In this document: positions 25,449-33,912 of the stretch, one piece after another
How positions within the stretch are numbered: the stretch's first letter is position 1
How the letters are laid out: each line of letters begins with the position of its first letter
NCBI GenBank assembly: GCA_035429805.1
Contig: DAOMFL010000022.1
Span: 1-49,398, forward strand
Source: JALORV01 sp035429805
GTDB taxonomy: Bacteria > Pseudomonadota > Gammaproteobacteria > Burkholderiales > Burkholderiaceae_F
DNA: 49,398 nt
Reading direction: 5' to 3'
Position numbers and translations under genes: made by a program
The notes under the pieces: generated by a model
Databases searched by the model: none
Told to the model about the DNA's origin: nothing
What the model saw: only the letters and a program-made list of their open reading frames with translations

Positions 25449-26222
25449 ATGCTGAACGTGATGATCGTCGACGATGAACCTCCGGCGCGGGCGCGCCTCG
25501 GACAGGTATTGCGCGACTGTTCGGAGCAGGTCTCGCTGCAGGTCGTGGGCGAAGCCGGTGGCGGCATCCGGGGGCTCGAGGAGGTCGACCGTCTGAACCC
25601 CGACGTCGTGCTGCTCGACGTGCACATGCCGGACATGAACGGCATCGAGGTGGCACGTCATCTCGCGCAGCGGCACAACCCGCCGGCCGTCATCTTCGTG
25701 ACGGCCTACGACGAACACGCGCTCGAGGCCTTCGAGGTGCGGGCACTGGACTACCTGATGAAGCCGGTGCGCGCCGAACGCCTGGTGGCGGCTCTGGCCC
25801 GGGCGGAGCGCTTCAGGACGCACGAGCCGCGTATCGAGGAACTGGCGAAGACTATCGGCTCGGTGCGTTCGCACGTCACTGTGTCGGAGCGCGGGCGCAT
25901 GATCCTGGTGCCGGTGGAGGACATCGTCTACCTGCGGGCGGAGCTGAAGTACGTGACGATCCGCACCGTGGCGCGCGAGCACCTGACTGAAGAATCGCTG
26001 ACCTCGCTCGAGAGCGAATTCGGCGAACGCTTTGTCCGCATCCACCGCAATGCGCTGGTGTCGCGCAAGGCGATTCTCGGCTTCCAGCGCGTGCGCGGCA
26101 GCGTCGACGAAGATGGCGAGTCGTCCGAGGGCCACTGGGAAGTGCTGCTCAAGGACGTCCCGGAGCGCCTGCCGATCAGCCGTCGGCAGTGGCCCACGGT
26201 CAAGGCGGCATCGAAGTCGTAG
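25449..26222 (+). CDS. algR: LytTR response regulator (AlgR-like)
   Basis: 257 aa. The receiver domain has the acidic pocket VDDE, phospho-acceptor Asp57 (LLDVHMPDMNG), the TAYDEHALEAFEVRALDYLMKPV stretch with conserved Thr and Lys. A C-terminal LytTR DNA-binding domain runs from about residue 138 (VPVEDIVYLRAELKYVTIR ... FVRIHRNALVSRKAI). It acts with the kinase encoded just upstream. The TAG stop codon is the first base set of a repeat that is also found after the other LytTR gene in this window (45488-46243). hemC starts about 300 bp downstream, so transcriptional read-through to heme synthesis is possible. Confidence 0.93.
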   Translation: MLNVMIVDDEPPARARLGQVLRDCSEQVSLQVVGEAGGGIRGLEEVDRLNPDVVLLDVHMPDMNGIEVARHLAQRHNPPAVIFVTAYDEHALEAFEVRALDYLMKPVRAERLVAALARAERFRTHEPRIEELAKTIGSVRSHVTVSERGRMILVPVEDIVYLRAELKYVTIRTVAREHLTEESLTSLESEFGERFVRIHRNALVSRKAILGFQRVRGSVDEDGESSEGHWEVLLKDVPERLPISRRQWPTVKAASKS

Positions 26223-26357
26223 CGTCGCCCGTGTACGCGATCGCTGCGCGATCGCACGTGCACTCGCTCCGGTACGGTTCGCGCGTCGCGCAAACCGCTC
26301 AAGACTGATCAGTTGGCTCCGCTCCGGAGCGGCCGCGCGCTCCGCCGAAGGTCAACT
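26220..26357 (+). repeat. Post-LytTR intergenic repeat, copy A
   Basis: Starting at the TAG stop codon of the algR-like gene, this sequence matches the reverse complement of 45490-45373, which starts at the TAG of the second LytTR gene. Two blocks are shared: an initial block of about 45 bp (TAGCG, then GTGTACGCGATCG, CTGCG and CGATCGCACGTGCAC), and a second of about 50 bp (CAGTTGGCTCCGCTCCGGAG and GCGCTCCGCCG in this copy). The first block folds into a hairpin; here two GCGATCGC octamers (26237-26244, 26248-26255) face each other across TGC. No U-run follows. The rest of the 296-bp spacer to hemC has no gene. Confidence 0.75.
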
Positions 26358-26518
26358 TCACGCACGTCTGCGCGTCGTCACGCCCAGTGCCCCAATCGGC
26401 ATTCCATCGGCACCGGGCGACGACGGCGTCGCGAGAAGCAAAGCGAAGAATCGTCTAGGCGCGATGCTAGACTCGCTGCGCCCTTTTGCGAGAGACCCGC
26501 CTTGCACCGGAGTCGCCG

Positions 26519-27442
26519 ATGATCACGCCGGCGCGCGTCGTCATCGCGACGCGCGAAAGCCCGCTTGCACTCTGGCAGGCCGAGCACGTGCGCGACATCC
26601 TCGCCGGCCGTCTTCCGGCTACTCGCGTCGAACTGCTCGGCATGACGACCCGCGGCGACCAGATCCTCGACCGCACGCTGTCCAAAGTCGGGGGCAAGGG
26701 CCTGTTCGTCAAGGAACTCGAGGTGGCGTTGCTCGAGCGGCGTGCCCATCTGGCCGTCCACTCGCTGAAGGACGTGCCGATGGAACTGGCACCGGAGTTC
26801 ACGCTTGCCGCGGTGATGAAGCGCGAAGACCCGCGCGACTGCCTGGTCTCGAAACGTTTTGCGTCGCTCGACGAGCTGCCGGCCGGTGCCCGCGTCGGCA
26901 CTTCGAGCCTGAGGCGCGAACTCATGCTGCGTGCGCGCTTCCCGGCGCTAAGAGTCGAAGCCGTCCGGGGCAATGTCAACACGCGTCTCGCCAAGCTCGA
27001 TCGCGGCGACTTTGACGCGCTGGTGATGGCGGCCGCCGGACTGAAACGCCTCGGCCTCGCGTCGCGCATCCGCCAGATCATTCCGACAGCGGTTTCGCTG
27101 CCGGCTCCCGGGCAGGGGGCGCTGGGGATCGAAACGCTGCACGAAGACGATCTGACCGGCCAATTGCTGGCACCCCTCGACGACGCGGAGACGCGCGCCG
27201 CGACCGCGGCCGAGCGCGGCGTGTCACGCGGCCTGGGCGGCAGCTGCCAGGTACCGCTCGCGGCCTATGCCGAAGTCGAAGGCGGCCAGTTGCGGCTGCG
27301 CGCGCTGGTCGGCAACGCGGCCACCGGCGAATACGTCGAGACCGAGACCCGTGGGGAACTGACCGACGCCGACGGCCTCGCGACACGCGCGGTGGCGCAC
27401 CTGAAGGAACAAGGGGCGCTGCGACTGCTGGGGATGGCCTGA
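26519..27442 (+). CDS. hemC: Hydroxymethylbilane synthase (porphobilinogen deaminase)
   Basis: Condenses four porphobilinogen molecules into hydroxymethylbilane in tetrapyrrole synthesis; cytosolic. 307 aa from the ATG at 26519, which has GGAG 6 bp upstream. Seen: VVIATRESPLALWQAEHV, KGLFVKELEVALLERRAHLAVHSLKDVP, GTSSLRRE, RGNVNTRLAKLD, and the Cys (about 243) of GLGGSCQVPLAAYA that carries the dipyrromethane cofactor. hemD begins 5 bp after the stop, followed by hemX and hemY, forming a hemCDXY operon. A TAGACT box at 26467-26472 may be its -10. Confidence 0.97.
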   Translation: MITPARVVIATRESPLALWQAEHVRDILAGRLPATRVELLGMTTRGDQILDRTLSKVGGKGLFVKELEVALLERRAHLAVHSLKDVPMELAPEFTLAAVMKREDPRDCLVSKRFASLDELPAGARVGTSSLRRELMLRARFPALRVEAVRGNVNTRLAKLDRGDFDALVMAAAGLKRLGLASRIRQIIPTAVSLPAPGQGALGIETLHEDDLTGQLLAPLDDAETRAATAAERGVSRGLGGSCQVPLAAYAEVEGGQLRLRALVGNAATGEYVETETRGELTDADGLATRAVAHLKEQGALRLLGMA

Positions 27443-27447
27443 ACGGC

Positions 27448-28224
27448 GTGAAACCGCCGGTCGTCGTCACGCGTCCCGCGCCGGCCGGGCCGAGGCTGGT
27501 GCGCCGCCTGCAGCTCAGTGGGCGCGATGCCGTCTGGTGGCCTGCCTTCACGCTGGGGCCGCCGCCGGACCCCGAGCTGGCACATGCCACCCTGCAGCGC
27601 CTGGCAGATTTCGATCTCGCGATCTTCGTCAGCCCGGCAGCGGTACAGGCGGTGGCGGAACTGCGGGCCGCGCCGTGGCCGGACGCAACGGCCGTCGGTG
27701 CGGTGGGTGCCGCGACGGCGAGGGCAGTGCAGCTGCAGCTTGGTCTTTCCGCCAAGGCGACGGTCGTCGCGCCGACCGGGGACGACGCGGGATCGGAGGC
27801 GTTCTGGGAGGCCTGGAGCCGGCTCCGGCGCCCCGTGCGACAGGTTCTGATCCTGCGGGCCCAGCATGGCCGTGACTGGCTGGGCGAGCAGTTCGCCGCG
27901 GCCGGTGCTTCCGTGAGCCTGCTGCCGGTCTACACGCGCGCCGACGCCCCGCTCGATGACGTGGCCTGCCTGCGCCTGCGCGAATGGGTGCGTGATGGCA
28001 CTCCCGCGATCGCCGTGGTGTCCAGCAGCGAGGCGGTCGACGCACTGGATCGCCAGGTCGCCGCGGTCCCGGAGGCGCGCGGATGGCTGCGGCAGGGAGT
28101 GGCGATCGCGACCCACGAGCGCGTGGCGGCGCGTCTGTTGGCTGCGGGCTACACGCGCGTTGAATTGACGAGCGCTGACGACGACCTGCTGATGGCGCGG
28201 CTAGAATCAATGCAGTCCTTGTGA
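27448..28224 (+). CDS. hemD: Uroporphyrinogen-III synthase
   Basis: Closes hydroxymethylbilane with inversion of ring D to give uroporphyrinogen III. 258 aa from the GTG at 27448. The family is weakly conserved; what identifies it is position plus PPVVVTRPAPAGPRLVRRLQLSGRDAVWWPAF at the start, LAIFVSPAAVQAVAEL, the ALVQRGHE-equivalent LRAQHGRDWLGEQFAAAGASVSLLPVYTR, and VVSSSEAVDAL. Directly between hemC and hemX on the same strand, spacing 5 bp and about 70 bp. Confidence 0.92.
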   Translation: MKPPVVVTRPAPAGPRLVRRLQLSGRDAVWWPAFTLGPPPDPELAHATLQRLADFDLAIFVSPAAVQAVAELRAAPWPDATAVGAVGAATARAVQLQLGLSAKATVVAPTGDDAGSEAFWEAWSRLRRPVRQVLILRAQHGRDWLGEQFAAAGASVSLLPVYTRADAPLDDVACLRLREWVRDGTPAIAVVSSSEAVDALDRQVAAVPEARGWLRQGVAIATHERVAARLLAAGYTRVELTSADDDLLMARLESMQSL

Positions 28225-28293
28225 CCCGGGCCGGCCGCGGCGCCGCCACACTCGACGTCGACGGATGATCGAGCCTGCTTTCACGAGACCTTC

Positions 28294-29397
28294 TTGAATT
28301 CCAGCGAGCTGCCTCCCAGCGAACCGACGCCACCGGTCGCGCACCCGCCGGCCACGGGCGCAGCGCCGGGCGAGCCGCCCGTGGCCGCGCCCGCGCGCGC
28401 TTCCATCGGTTCAAAGATTGCCGCAGCCGCCGTCGTCCTCGCGCTTGCGGGCGCGTTGTACGCCCACTACCAGCTCGGCGCGCTGCGCCGGGACTCGGCC
28501 AGGCGATTGGGCGAACTGACGCAGGCGACGCAGCAGGCGATGGAAACTGCCAACCGCGCTGACGCCGAGGCGCGGGCGGCGCGCGAACGCACGGCGCTGC
28601 TTGAAGCACGCCTCGCCGAGGAGCAGGGCCAGCGCGAGGCGCTCGAACAGCTCTACGCAGATCTGTCACGGGGCCGCGACGAGGCCGTGCTGGTCGAGGT
28701 CGAGCGGCTGGTCGCGATGGCGAGCCAGGAGCTCTCGATCAGCGGCAACGTGGCGACCGCGCTAGCAGCGCTGCAGACGGCCGATGTGCGTCTGGCTCGG
28801 ACTGACAGTGCGCGGTTCCTGCCGTTGCGGCGGGTCATTGCCCGCGACATCGAGCGGCTCAAGGTCGCGCCGACGGTCGATGTGAGTGGCATGGCGTTGA
28901 AGCTCGATCAGATCGCTGCCGGGGTCGACACCTGGCCGCTGCAGTCCGAGGCGCGCCCGGCCGCCGCGACCCCTGCGCCGCCGAAGTCACCGGATGTGAC
29001 AGCGCCGTCGCCTGGAGCACCGTGGTGGGAACGCTGGGTCGAGCAGCTGCGGGCAGAGCTGGGCGAATACCGCGACCTGGTGACGTTGCGTCGCGTCGAT
29101 ACTCCGGACTCGCTGCTGCTGCAGCCGCAGCAGCAGCAGCTGGTACGCCAGCAGATCAGGCTGCGCCTGCTGACGGCGCGGTCGGCGCTGCTGATGCGCA
29201 ACGACCGGCTGTTCCGCGCCGATCTGCTCGAAGCGCAGAACCTGATCGCGCGCTACGTGGATGTGCGCCAGCCGAACGTCGCCGCGGCGCTCGGGACGCT
29301 CAAGCAGTTCGGATCGACTGCGCTGTCGGTCGACGTGCCGCAGATCAACGACAGCCTGGCGGCGGTGCGGGCGGCGCGCGTCGCGCCGGGACGCTGA
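28294..29397 (+). CDS. hemX: HemX, putative uroporphyrinogen-III C-methyltransferase-like membrane protein
   Basis: 367 aa. A short Pro/Ala-rich cytoplasmic N-terminus leads to one transmembrane helix (IAAAAVVLALAGALYAHYQL, about 45-64), then a long coiled coil (about 70-135) and a periplasmic helical domain with DRLFRADLLEAQNLIARYVDVRQPNV. It lacks the SAM-dependent methyltransferase fold, so the enzyme name attached to the family is doubtful; a scaffold role in heme synthesis is often proposed. The best start is TTG at 28294 (no in-frame ATG suits). A glutamine run (QPQQQQ) is encoded by a CTG/CAG tract at 29111-29142. The stop codon overlaps the hemY start by 1 bp. Confidence 0.9.
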   Translation: MNSSELPPSEPTPPVAHPPATGAAPGEPPVAAPARASIGSKIAAAAVVLALAGALYAHYQLGALRRDSARRLGELTQATQQAMETANRADAEARAARERTALLEARLAEEQGQREALEQLYADLSRGRDEAVLVEVERLVAMASQELSISGNVATALAALQTADVRLARTDSARFLPLRRVIARDIERLKVAPTVDVSGMALKLDQIAAGVDTWPLQSEARPAAATPAPPKSPDVTAPSPGAPWWERWVEQLRAELGEYRDLVTLRRVDTPDSLLLQPQQQQLVRQQIRLRLLTARSALLMRNDRLFRADLLEAQNLIARYVDVRQPNVAAALGTLKQFGSTALSVDVPQINDSLAAVRAARVAPGR

Positions 29398-30653
29398 TGC
29401 GCTGGCTCACCTGGGCGCTGGTCCTCGCGCTGCTTGCGGCGGCGGCGGCGATGCTGCTGCAGGTCAACGCCGGCAACGTTGCTTTCCTGGTGCCGCCGTA
29501 CCGGCTCGATGTCTCCTTCAATCTGTTCCTGCTCGCGCTCGCGGGTGTGCTGCTGCTCGTGTACTGGGGCGCGCGCATGCTGCAGCGGGTCGTCGACTTC
29601 CCGGAACAGGTGCGCCTGTACCGGGCGCGTCGTGAGGAGGTCGGCGGCCAGCAGGCGCTCGTCGAGGCCGTGCGCAGCCTGCTCGAAGGGCGGTTTGCGC
29701 GGGCCGAGAGGGCGGCGCGCGCGGCGCAGTCTTCGGCGCGCACTTCCGGTGTCGCTGCGCTGATCGGCGCCCGCGCGGCACACCGCATGCAGGAATATGA
29801 GCGGCGCGACGAGTGGCTGAGCCGCGCCGAGGACAGCCGCGACGTCGACACCGCGCGGCTCGTGAGCAGCGCCGAAATGTGGTCCGAGCAGCGGCACAAC
29901 GATGCGGCGCTCGAGGCGATCGACCGGCTGCAGGGCGCAGGGGCGCGGCATATCCATGCCATGCGCATCGCGCTCAACGCCAATCTGCAGTCAGGACGCT
30001 GGGACGAGGCGCTCAAGGCACTGCGGTCGCTGGAGAAGCGCAGCGCGCTGCATCCGGTGCTGGCGCGCAAGCTGAAGCTGGCCGTCTACCGCGAGCAGCT
30101 GCTCGCGCAGCGCTTCGACCCGGCATCGCTCGAGGCGGCATGGGGCGCCATCGCACCCGCCGATCGCGTGCTTCCGGATGTTGCGCTCGAAGGCGCGCGC
30201 CTGCTCAACGTCGCGGGGCGCGGTGGGCGCGCCGCCGAGGCGATCGAGCAGGCGCTCAGGCTGCCGCGTGCTGAGTGGGACGAAACCTGCCAGCACCTGC
30301 TCGATGAGTACGCGCGCGCACAGTCCTTCCCGGCGCGCGACCAGCTTGAACGCGTCGAGCGCTGGCTGGCCGAATCGCCGCGCGAGGACGAGACGAGGGC
30401 GGTGCTGCTGCGCACGGCAGGGCTGCTTTGCCTGCGAGAGCAGCTGTGGGGCAAGGCGAAGAGCTATCTGCAGGACAGCCTGCAGATTGCCAAGCACCCG
30501 GCGACGCTGGTAGCGCTGGCCCGACTGGCAGAACTCGTCGGCGACGATGTCGAAGCCGCTCAGCACTATCGGGAAGCGGCCCTGGGTTTCTCGCAGCCGG
30601 CCGCGGGTGTCGCCGACCTTGCGCGGCCCGGCCTGCGCGAGCACGCGGTCTAG
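29397..30653 (+). CDS. hemY: HemY TPR-type heme biosynthesis protein
   Basis: 418 aa with two N-terminal transmembrane helices (about 3-22 and 38-60, containing the loop NAGNVAFLVPPYRLDVSFNLFLL, diagnostic for HemY_N) and a cytoplasmic TPR-like helical domain. This proteobacterial HemY is not the protoporphyrinogen oxidase HemY of Bacillus; it is thought to organise late heme enzymes at the membrane. The ATG at 29397 shares its A with the hemX stop (TGATG), so translation is coupled. It is the last gene of hemCDXY. Confidence 0.94.
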   Translation: MRWLTWALVLALLAAAAAMLLQVNAGNVAFLVPPYRLDVSFNLFLLALAGVLLLVYWGARMLQRVVDFPEQVRLYRARREEVGGQQALVEAVRSLLEGRFARAERAARAAQSSARTSGVAALIGARAAHRMQEYERRDEWLSRAEDSRDVDTARLVSSAEMWSEQRHNDAALEAIDRLQGAGARHIHAMRIALNANLQSGRWDEALKALRSLEKRSALHPVLARKLKLAVYREQLLAQRFDPASLEAAWGAIAPADRVLPDVALEGARLLNVAGRGGRAAEAIEQALRLPRAEWDETCQHLLDEYARAQSFPARDQLERVERWLAESPREDETRAVLLRTAGLLCLREQLWGKAKSYLQDSLQIAKHPATLVALARLAELVGDDVEAAQHYREAALGFSQPAAGVADLARPGLREHAV

Positions 30654-30701
30654 CCGAGCCCGGTTCCGACTTGAAGTTGTGCGAGCCGGTTGCGTCGTCG
30701 C

Positions 30702-30730
30702 TTGACACCAAGGGTCCGCCCTCGGAGACT
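30702..30730 (+). promoter_or_regulatory. Putative sigma-70 promoter of TRAP operon 2
   Basis: TTGACA (30702-30707) matches the -35 consensus exactly; 17 bp later GAGACT (30725-30730) keeps the A2, A4 and T6 of a -10 box. It lies 50 bp before the binding-protein start at 30781, whose GGAG is at 30772-30775. Confidence 0.55.
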
Positions 30731-30780
30731 GCGCGACCGTCGCGCCGCGCTCCCGATCGGCGACTGAGCCTGGAGACACC

Positions 30781-31761
30781 ATGAGAACCCTTTTCCGCAC
30801 CGCTGCCTGCGCGGTGGCACTGGCGGGTGCCGCCGCCCTGACACCGGCGTCCGCGCAGACCACGGTCAAGCTCGGCTATGCCACCGCACCGTCGTCGCAC
30901 TACGGCGTCGGCAGCAACGCATTCTGCGACGAGCTCGAGAAGCGCACGCAGGGCCGCTACAAGTGCCAGCAGTTCCCGAACTCGGCGCTCGGCGGCGAGC
31001 GCGAGATGATCGAGGCCGTCCAGCTCGGCACGCTCGACGTGGTCAACACGTCCACGGGTCCGATCGGCAACTTCGTGCCGGAAGTGAACATCGTCGACAT
31101 CCCGTTCCTGTTCCGTGACTACGACCATGCACGCAAGACGCTCGACGGCCCGATCGGGCAGGACCTGCTCGCGAAGTTCCCGTCCAAGGGCCTGGTCGCG
31201 ATTGCGTGGACGGAAAATGGCTTCCGCCACATGACGAACAGCAAGCGGCAGATCGTGAAGCCAGACGACGTCAAGGGCCTGAAGATCCGCAGCATGCAGA
31301 ACAAAGTGCACATCCAGGCGTTCCAGTCGATCGGCATCCAGCCAACGCCGATGGCATTTCCGGAACTGTTCACAGCGCTGCAGCAGGGTACGGTCGACGG
31401 TCAGGAGAACCCGATACCGGTGATCCTGTCGGCCAAGTTCGCGCAGGTGCAGAAGCACCTGTCGCTGACCGGGCACGTGTATTCGCCGGCGCTGCTGATC
31501 GTCTCACCGGCGCTTTGGAACAAGCTCTCGGATGCGGACAAGAAGGCCTTTCTGGAGGCCGGCAAGGTCGCTTCGGCCGCGCAGCGCAAGAAGGTCAATG
31601 ACGACGAACGCGACGGCATCGCGCAGCTGAAGGCCGCGGGCATGGAGGTCGTCACCAATGTCGATGGCCAGGCATTTCGCACCGCAATGACGCCGGTGTG
31701 GGGCGAGTTCGCGAAGCAGTACGGCGCCGACAACATCAAGAAGATCCAGGACGTCAGGTAA
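30781..31761 (+). CDS. dctP: TRAP transporter solute-binding protein (DctP family)
   Basis: 326 aa with a Sec signal peptide (cleavage near TPASAQ). DctP-fold landmarks: GGEREMIEAVQLGTLDVVNTSTGPIGNFVPEVNIVDIPFLFRDYDHA, then KGLKIRSMQNKVHIQAFQSIGIQPTPMAFPELFTALQQGTVDGQENP, where the Arg of KIRS is the conserved ligand-binding residue for a carboxylate. The likely substrate is a C4-dicarboxylate or another organic acid, with no residue that settles which. A strong terminator follows (31784-31815), then dctQ and dctM on the same strand. This is an independent TRAP system from that at 19189-22813; the two binding proteins are clearly different subfamilies. Confidence 0.93.
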   Translation: MRTLFRTAACAVALAGAAALTPASAQTTVKLGYATAPSSHYGVGSNAFCDELEKRTQGRYKCQQFPNSALGGEREMIEAVQLGTLDVVNTSTGPIGNFVPEVNIVDIPFLFRDYDHARKTLDGPIGQDLLAKFPSKGLVAIAWTENGFRHMTNSKRQIVKPDDVKGLKIRSMQNKVHIQAFQSIGIQPTPMAFPELFTALQQGTVDGQENPIPVILSAKFAQVQKHLSLTGHVYSPALLIVSPALWNKLSDADKKAFLEAGKVASAAQRKKVNDDERDGIAQLKAAGMEVVTNVDGQAFRTAMTPVWGEFAKQYGADNIKKIQDVR

Positions 31762-31783
31762 CTCGGTCTCCGGCAGAATGCGA

Positions 31784-31815
31784 GGGCCCCGCGGAGTCTG
31801 CCGGGGCCCTTTTTT
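31784..31815 (+). terminator. Strong intrinsic terminator between dctP and dctQ
   Basis: GGGCCCCG (31784-31791) pairs with CGGGGCCC (31802-31809), followed at once by six T. This is the best U-tailed hairpin in the window, inside what should be one transport operon. Confidence 0.85.
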
Positions 31816-31838
31816 CTGCCCCTGAATCGGCCGCTGTC

Positions 31839-32330
31839 ATGTCGAAGTGGATCCTGGCGATCGACCGGATCGTCACCAATGCGGTGTGGGCCGCGGCCGC
31901 CGTTCTGCTGGCGACGGTATCGCTGCTCGGTCTGTACCAGGTTCTGATCCGCTTCGTCTTCAACCAGCCGAGCCCGTGGACCGAGGAGATCATCGGCCGG
32001 CTGCTGATCTGGTGCGTGGCACTCGGCATCGTGGCGGCTTTCCGGCAGGGTGCGCTGGTGTCCGTCGACCTGATGCTGCGCTGGTCGCGCGGCACCTGGC
32101 GCCGCATCGTGCGCCTCGTCATCCTCGCAGTGACTCTGGGGCTGCTCGTGGTGCTGGCCTGGGTCGGTTTCGACCTCGCCTGGCGCATCCGCTTCCAGAC
32201 GTTTGCGAGCGTGCCGATCTCGATCAGCTGGGCGTACCTCGCGCTGCCGGTCGGGGCGACCTTCTCTGCGCTGGCCGTGGTCGCGCACTTCCTCGACCCG
32301 ATCAACCGCGAACTCGAGACGCAGCAGTAG
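31839..32330 (+). CDS. dctQ: TRAP transporter small permease subunit (DctQ)
   Basis: 163 aa and four transmembrane helices. Conserved DctQ region: LLGLYQVLIRFVFNQPSPWTEEIIGRLLIWCVALGIVAAFRQGALVSVDLM. The frame is open upstream into dctP, but ATG 31839, after the terminator, gives the normal length; its ribosome site is weak. dctM starts 9 bp after the stop codon. Confidence 0.92.
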   Translation: MSKWILAIDRIVTNAVWAAAAVLLATVSLLGLYQVLIRFVFNQPSPWTEEIIGRLLIWCVALGIVAAFRQGALVSVDLMLRWSRGTWRRIVRLVILAVTLGLLVVLAWVGFDLAWRIRFQTFASVPISISWAYLALPVGATFSALAVVAHFLDPINRELETQQ

Positions 32331-32339
32331 CCGCCCGCC

Positions 32340-33806
32340 ATGTCGATCGCGCTCGTCGTCACGATGCTGCTGTGCTTTGCCTTCAGCATCTCGGTGGCGG
32401 TGTCGATCGGATTCGCGGCCTGGGTCGGCATCGCCGGGTTCACCGAGCTGCCGTGGCTGGCGATGCCGAAGGAGATGTTCACGGCGATCGACAAGTTTCC
32501 TCTGGCCGCGATCCCGTTCTTCATCCTGGCCGGCAACCTGATGGAAACCGGCGGCATCTCGCGCCGGCTGGTCGACTTTGCGAAATCGCTGGTCGGCGGC
32601 GTGCAGGGCGGGCTGCCGATGACCTGCGTGCTGACCTGCATGATCTTCGCGGCGGTGTCCGGCTCGTCGGTGGCGACGACCTTTGCGATCGGCGCAATCC
32701 TGATCCCGGCGCTGATCCGCCACGGGTATCCGAAGCAGTGGGCCGCCGCACTGCAGGCGAGCAGCGCCGAACTCGGCGTCATCATCCCGCCCTCGATCCC
32801 GATGATTCTCTACGGCGTTGCGGCCGAGGTGTCGATCGGTGAACTGTTCATCGCGGGGTTCGGACCCGGGCTGCTGATCGGCGGTGCGCTGATGCTATTC
32901 GTCTTCGTTTACTGCAGGCTGAAGGGCTGGGGCCGCAGCGACGGCGAAGGGCGCCTGCCGCTAACGTCCGCGGCGATCGACGTTGCGGCGCTGGCGGGCG
33001 CGCTGGCCGCGTTCTTCGTCGGCAACCGGCTGGTCGGGCCGCTCCTGGTCGGCGGCGGAACTGCCGACGCGGCCGACCGCGCGACCGATCTTGTCGGCCT
33101 GCTCTTCGGCGTCGCCTACTTCATCGCGATGATGTCGATGCCGCGCATCCGTGCCGCATTGCTGGAACGCGCGACGTTCGCGCTGATGATGCCGGTGATC
33201 ATCCTCGGCGGCATCTACGGCGGGGTGTTCACGCCGACCGAGGCCTCCGTGGTCGCGGTGTTCTACGCGCTCTTCGTCGGCATCTTCGTCTACCGCGAAG
33301 TTGGAGCACGCGACGTGTGGCAGGCGCTGAAGAAGTCGACGCTTTCGGCCGCGGTGATCATGTTCATCATCGCCAACGCGGGGCTGTTTGCATACCTGAT
33401 CACGCGGGCCGGGATCCCGGAACAGATTGGCGCATTCCTGAAGGACACCCTGAAGACGCCGCAGCTGTTCCTGCTCGGCGTCAACGGCGCGCTGTTCGTG
33501 ATCGGCATGTTCATCGAGACGTCGGCATCGATCATCGTGCTGGCGCCGATCCTGGCGCCGGTCGCGACGCACTTCGGCATCGATCCGGTGCACTTCGGCA
33601 TCATCATGGTGGTCAACCTGGCCCTCGGCATGATCACGCCGCCGTTCGGTGTCAATCTCTTCGCCGCCTGCACGGTGGCGAAGATCTCGCTCGACGAGAT
33701 CGTTCCGCGGCTTCTGCCGTTCGTGCTGGTCGTGCTGGGCTGCCTGATCGTCACCACCTACGCGCCGCCGATCACGCTCGGGCTGCGCGACCTGGTCTAC
33801 CGGTAA
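32340..33806 (+). CDS. dctM: TRAP transporter large permease subunit (DctM)
   Basis: 488 aa, at least twelve hydrophobic helices. Family segments: IPFFILAGNLMETGGISRRLVDFAKSLVGGVQGGLPMTCV, SSAELGVIIPPSIPMILYGVAAEVSIGELFIAGFGPGLLIG and VVNLALGMITPPFGVNLFAACTVAKISLDEI. The central part (about 205-265) is longer than in the basic 430-aa DctM. It forms with the two upstream genes a DctPQM importer driven by a sodium or proton gradient. Confidence 0.94.
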   Translation: MSIALVVTMLLCFAFSISVAVSIGFAAWVGIAGFTELPWLAMPKEMFTAIDKFPLAAIPFFILAGNLMETGGISRRLVDFAKSLVGGVQGGLPMTCVLTCMIFAAVSGSSVATTFAIGAILIPALIRHGYPKQWAAALQASSAELGVIIPPSIPMILYGVAAEVSIGELFIAGFGPGLLIGGALMLFVFVYCRLKGWGRSDGEGRLPLTSAAIDVAALAGALAAFFVGNRLVGPLLVGGGTADAADRATDLVGLLFGVAYFIAMMSMPRIRAALLERATFALMMPVIILGGIYGGVFTPTEASVVAVFYALFVGIFVYREVGARDVWQALKKSTLSAAVIMFIIANAGLFAYLITRAGIPEQIGAFLKDTLKTPQLFLLGVNGALFVIGMFIETSASIIVLAPILAPVATHFGIDPVHFGIIMVVNLALGMITPPFGVNLFAACTVAKISLDEIVPRLLPFVLVVLGCLIVTTYAPPITLGLRDLVYR

Positions 33807-33912
33807 CAAGGGGGGCTGCGCCGCGGCGACCTAGGGATGTCCCGGAGCGGGCCGCGGATCCCGCCATCGCGACGTGTGATACACACGCGACGGGACCGGA
33901 GGGGGCGCTTCC

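Noticed and set aside
26237..26255. GCGATCGC octamers as HIP1 elements
   Set aside because: HIP1 is a cyanobacterial genome-wide repeat; here the octamers are just the two arms of a local hairpin in the LytTR-associated repeat.
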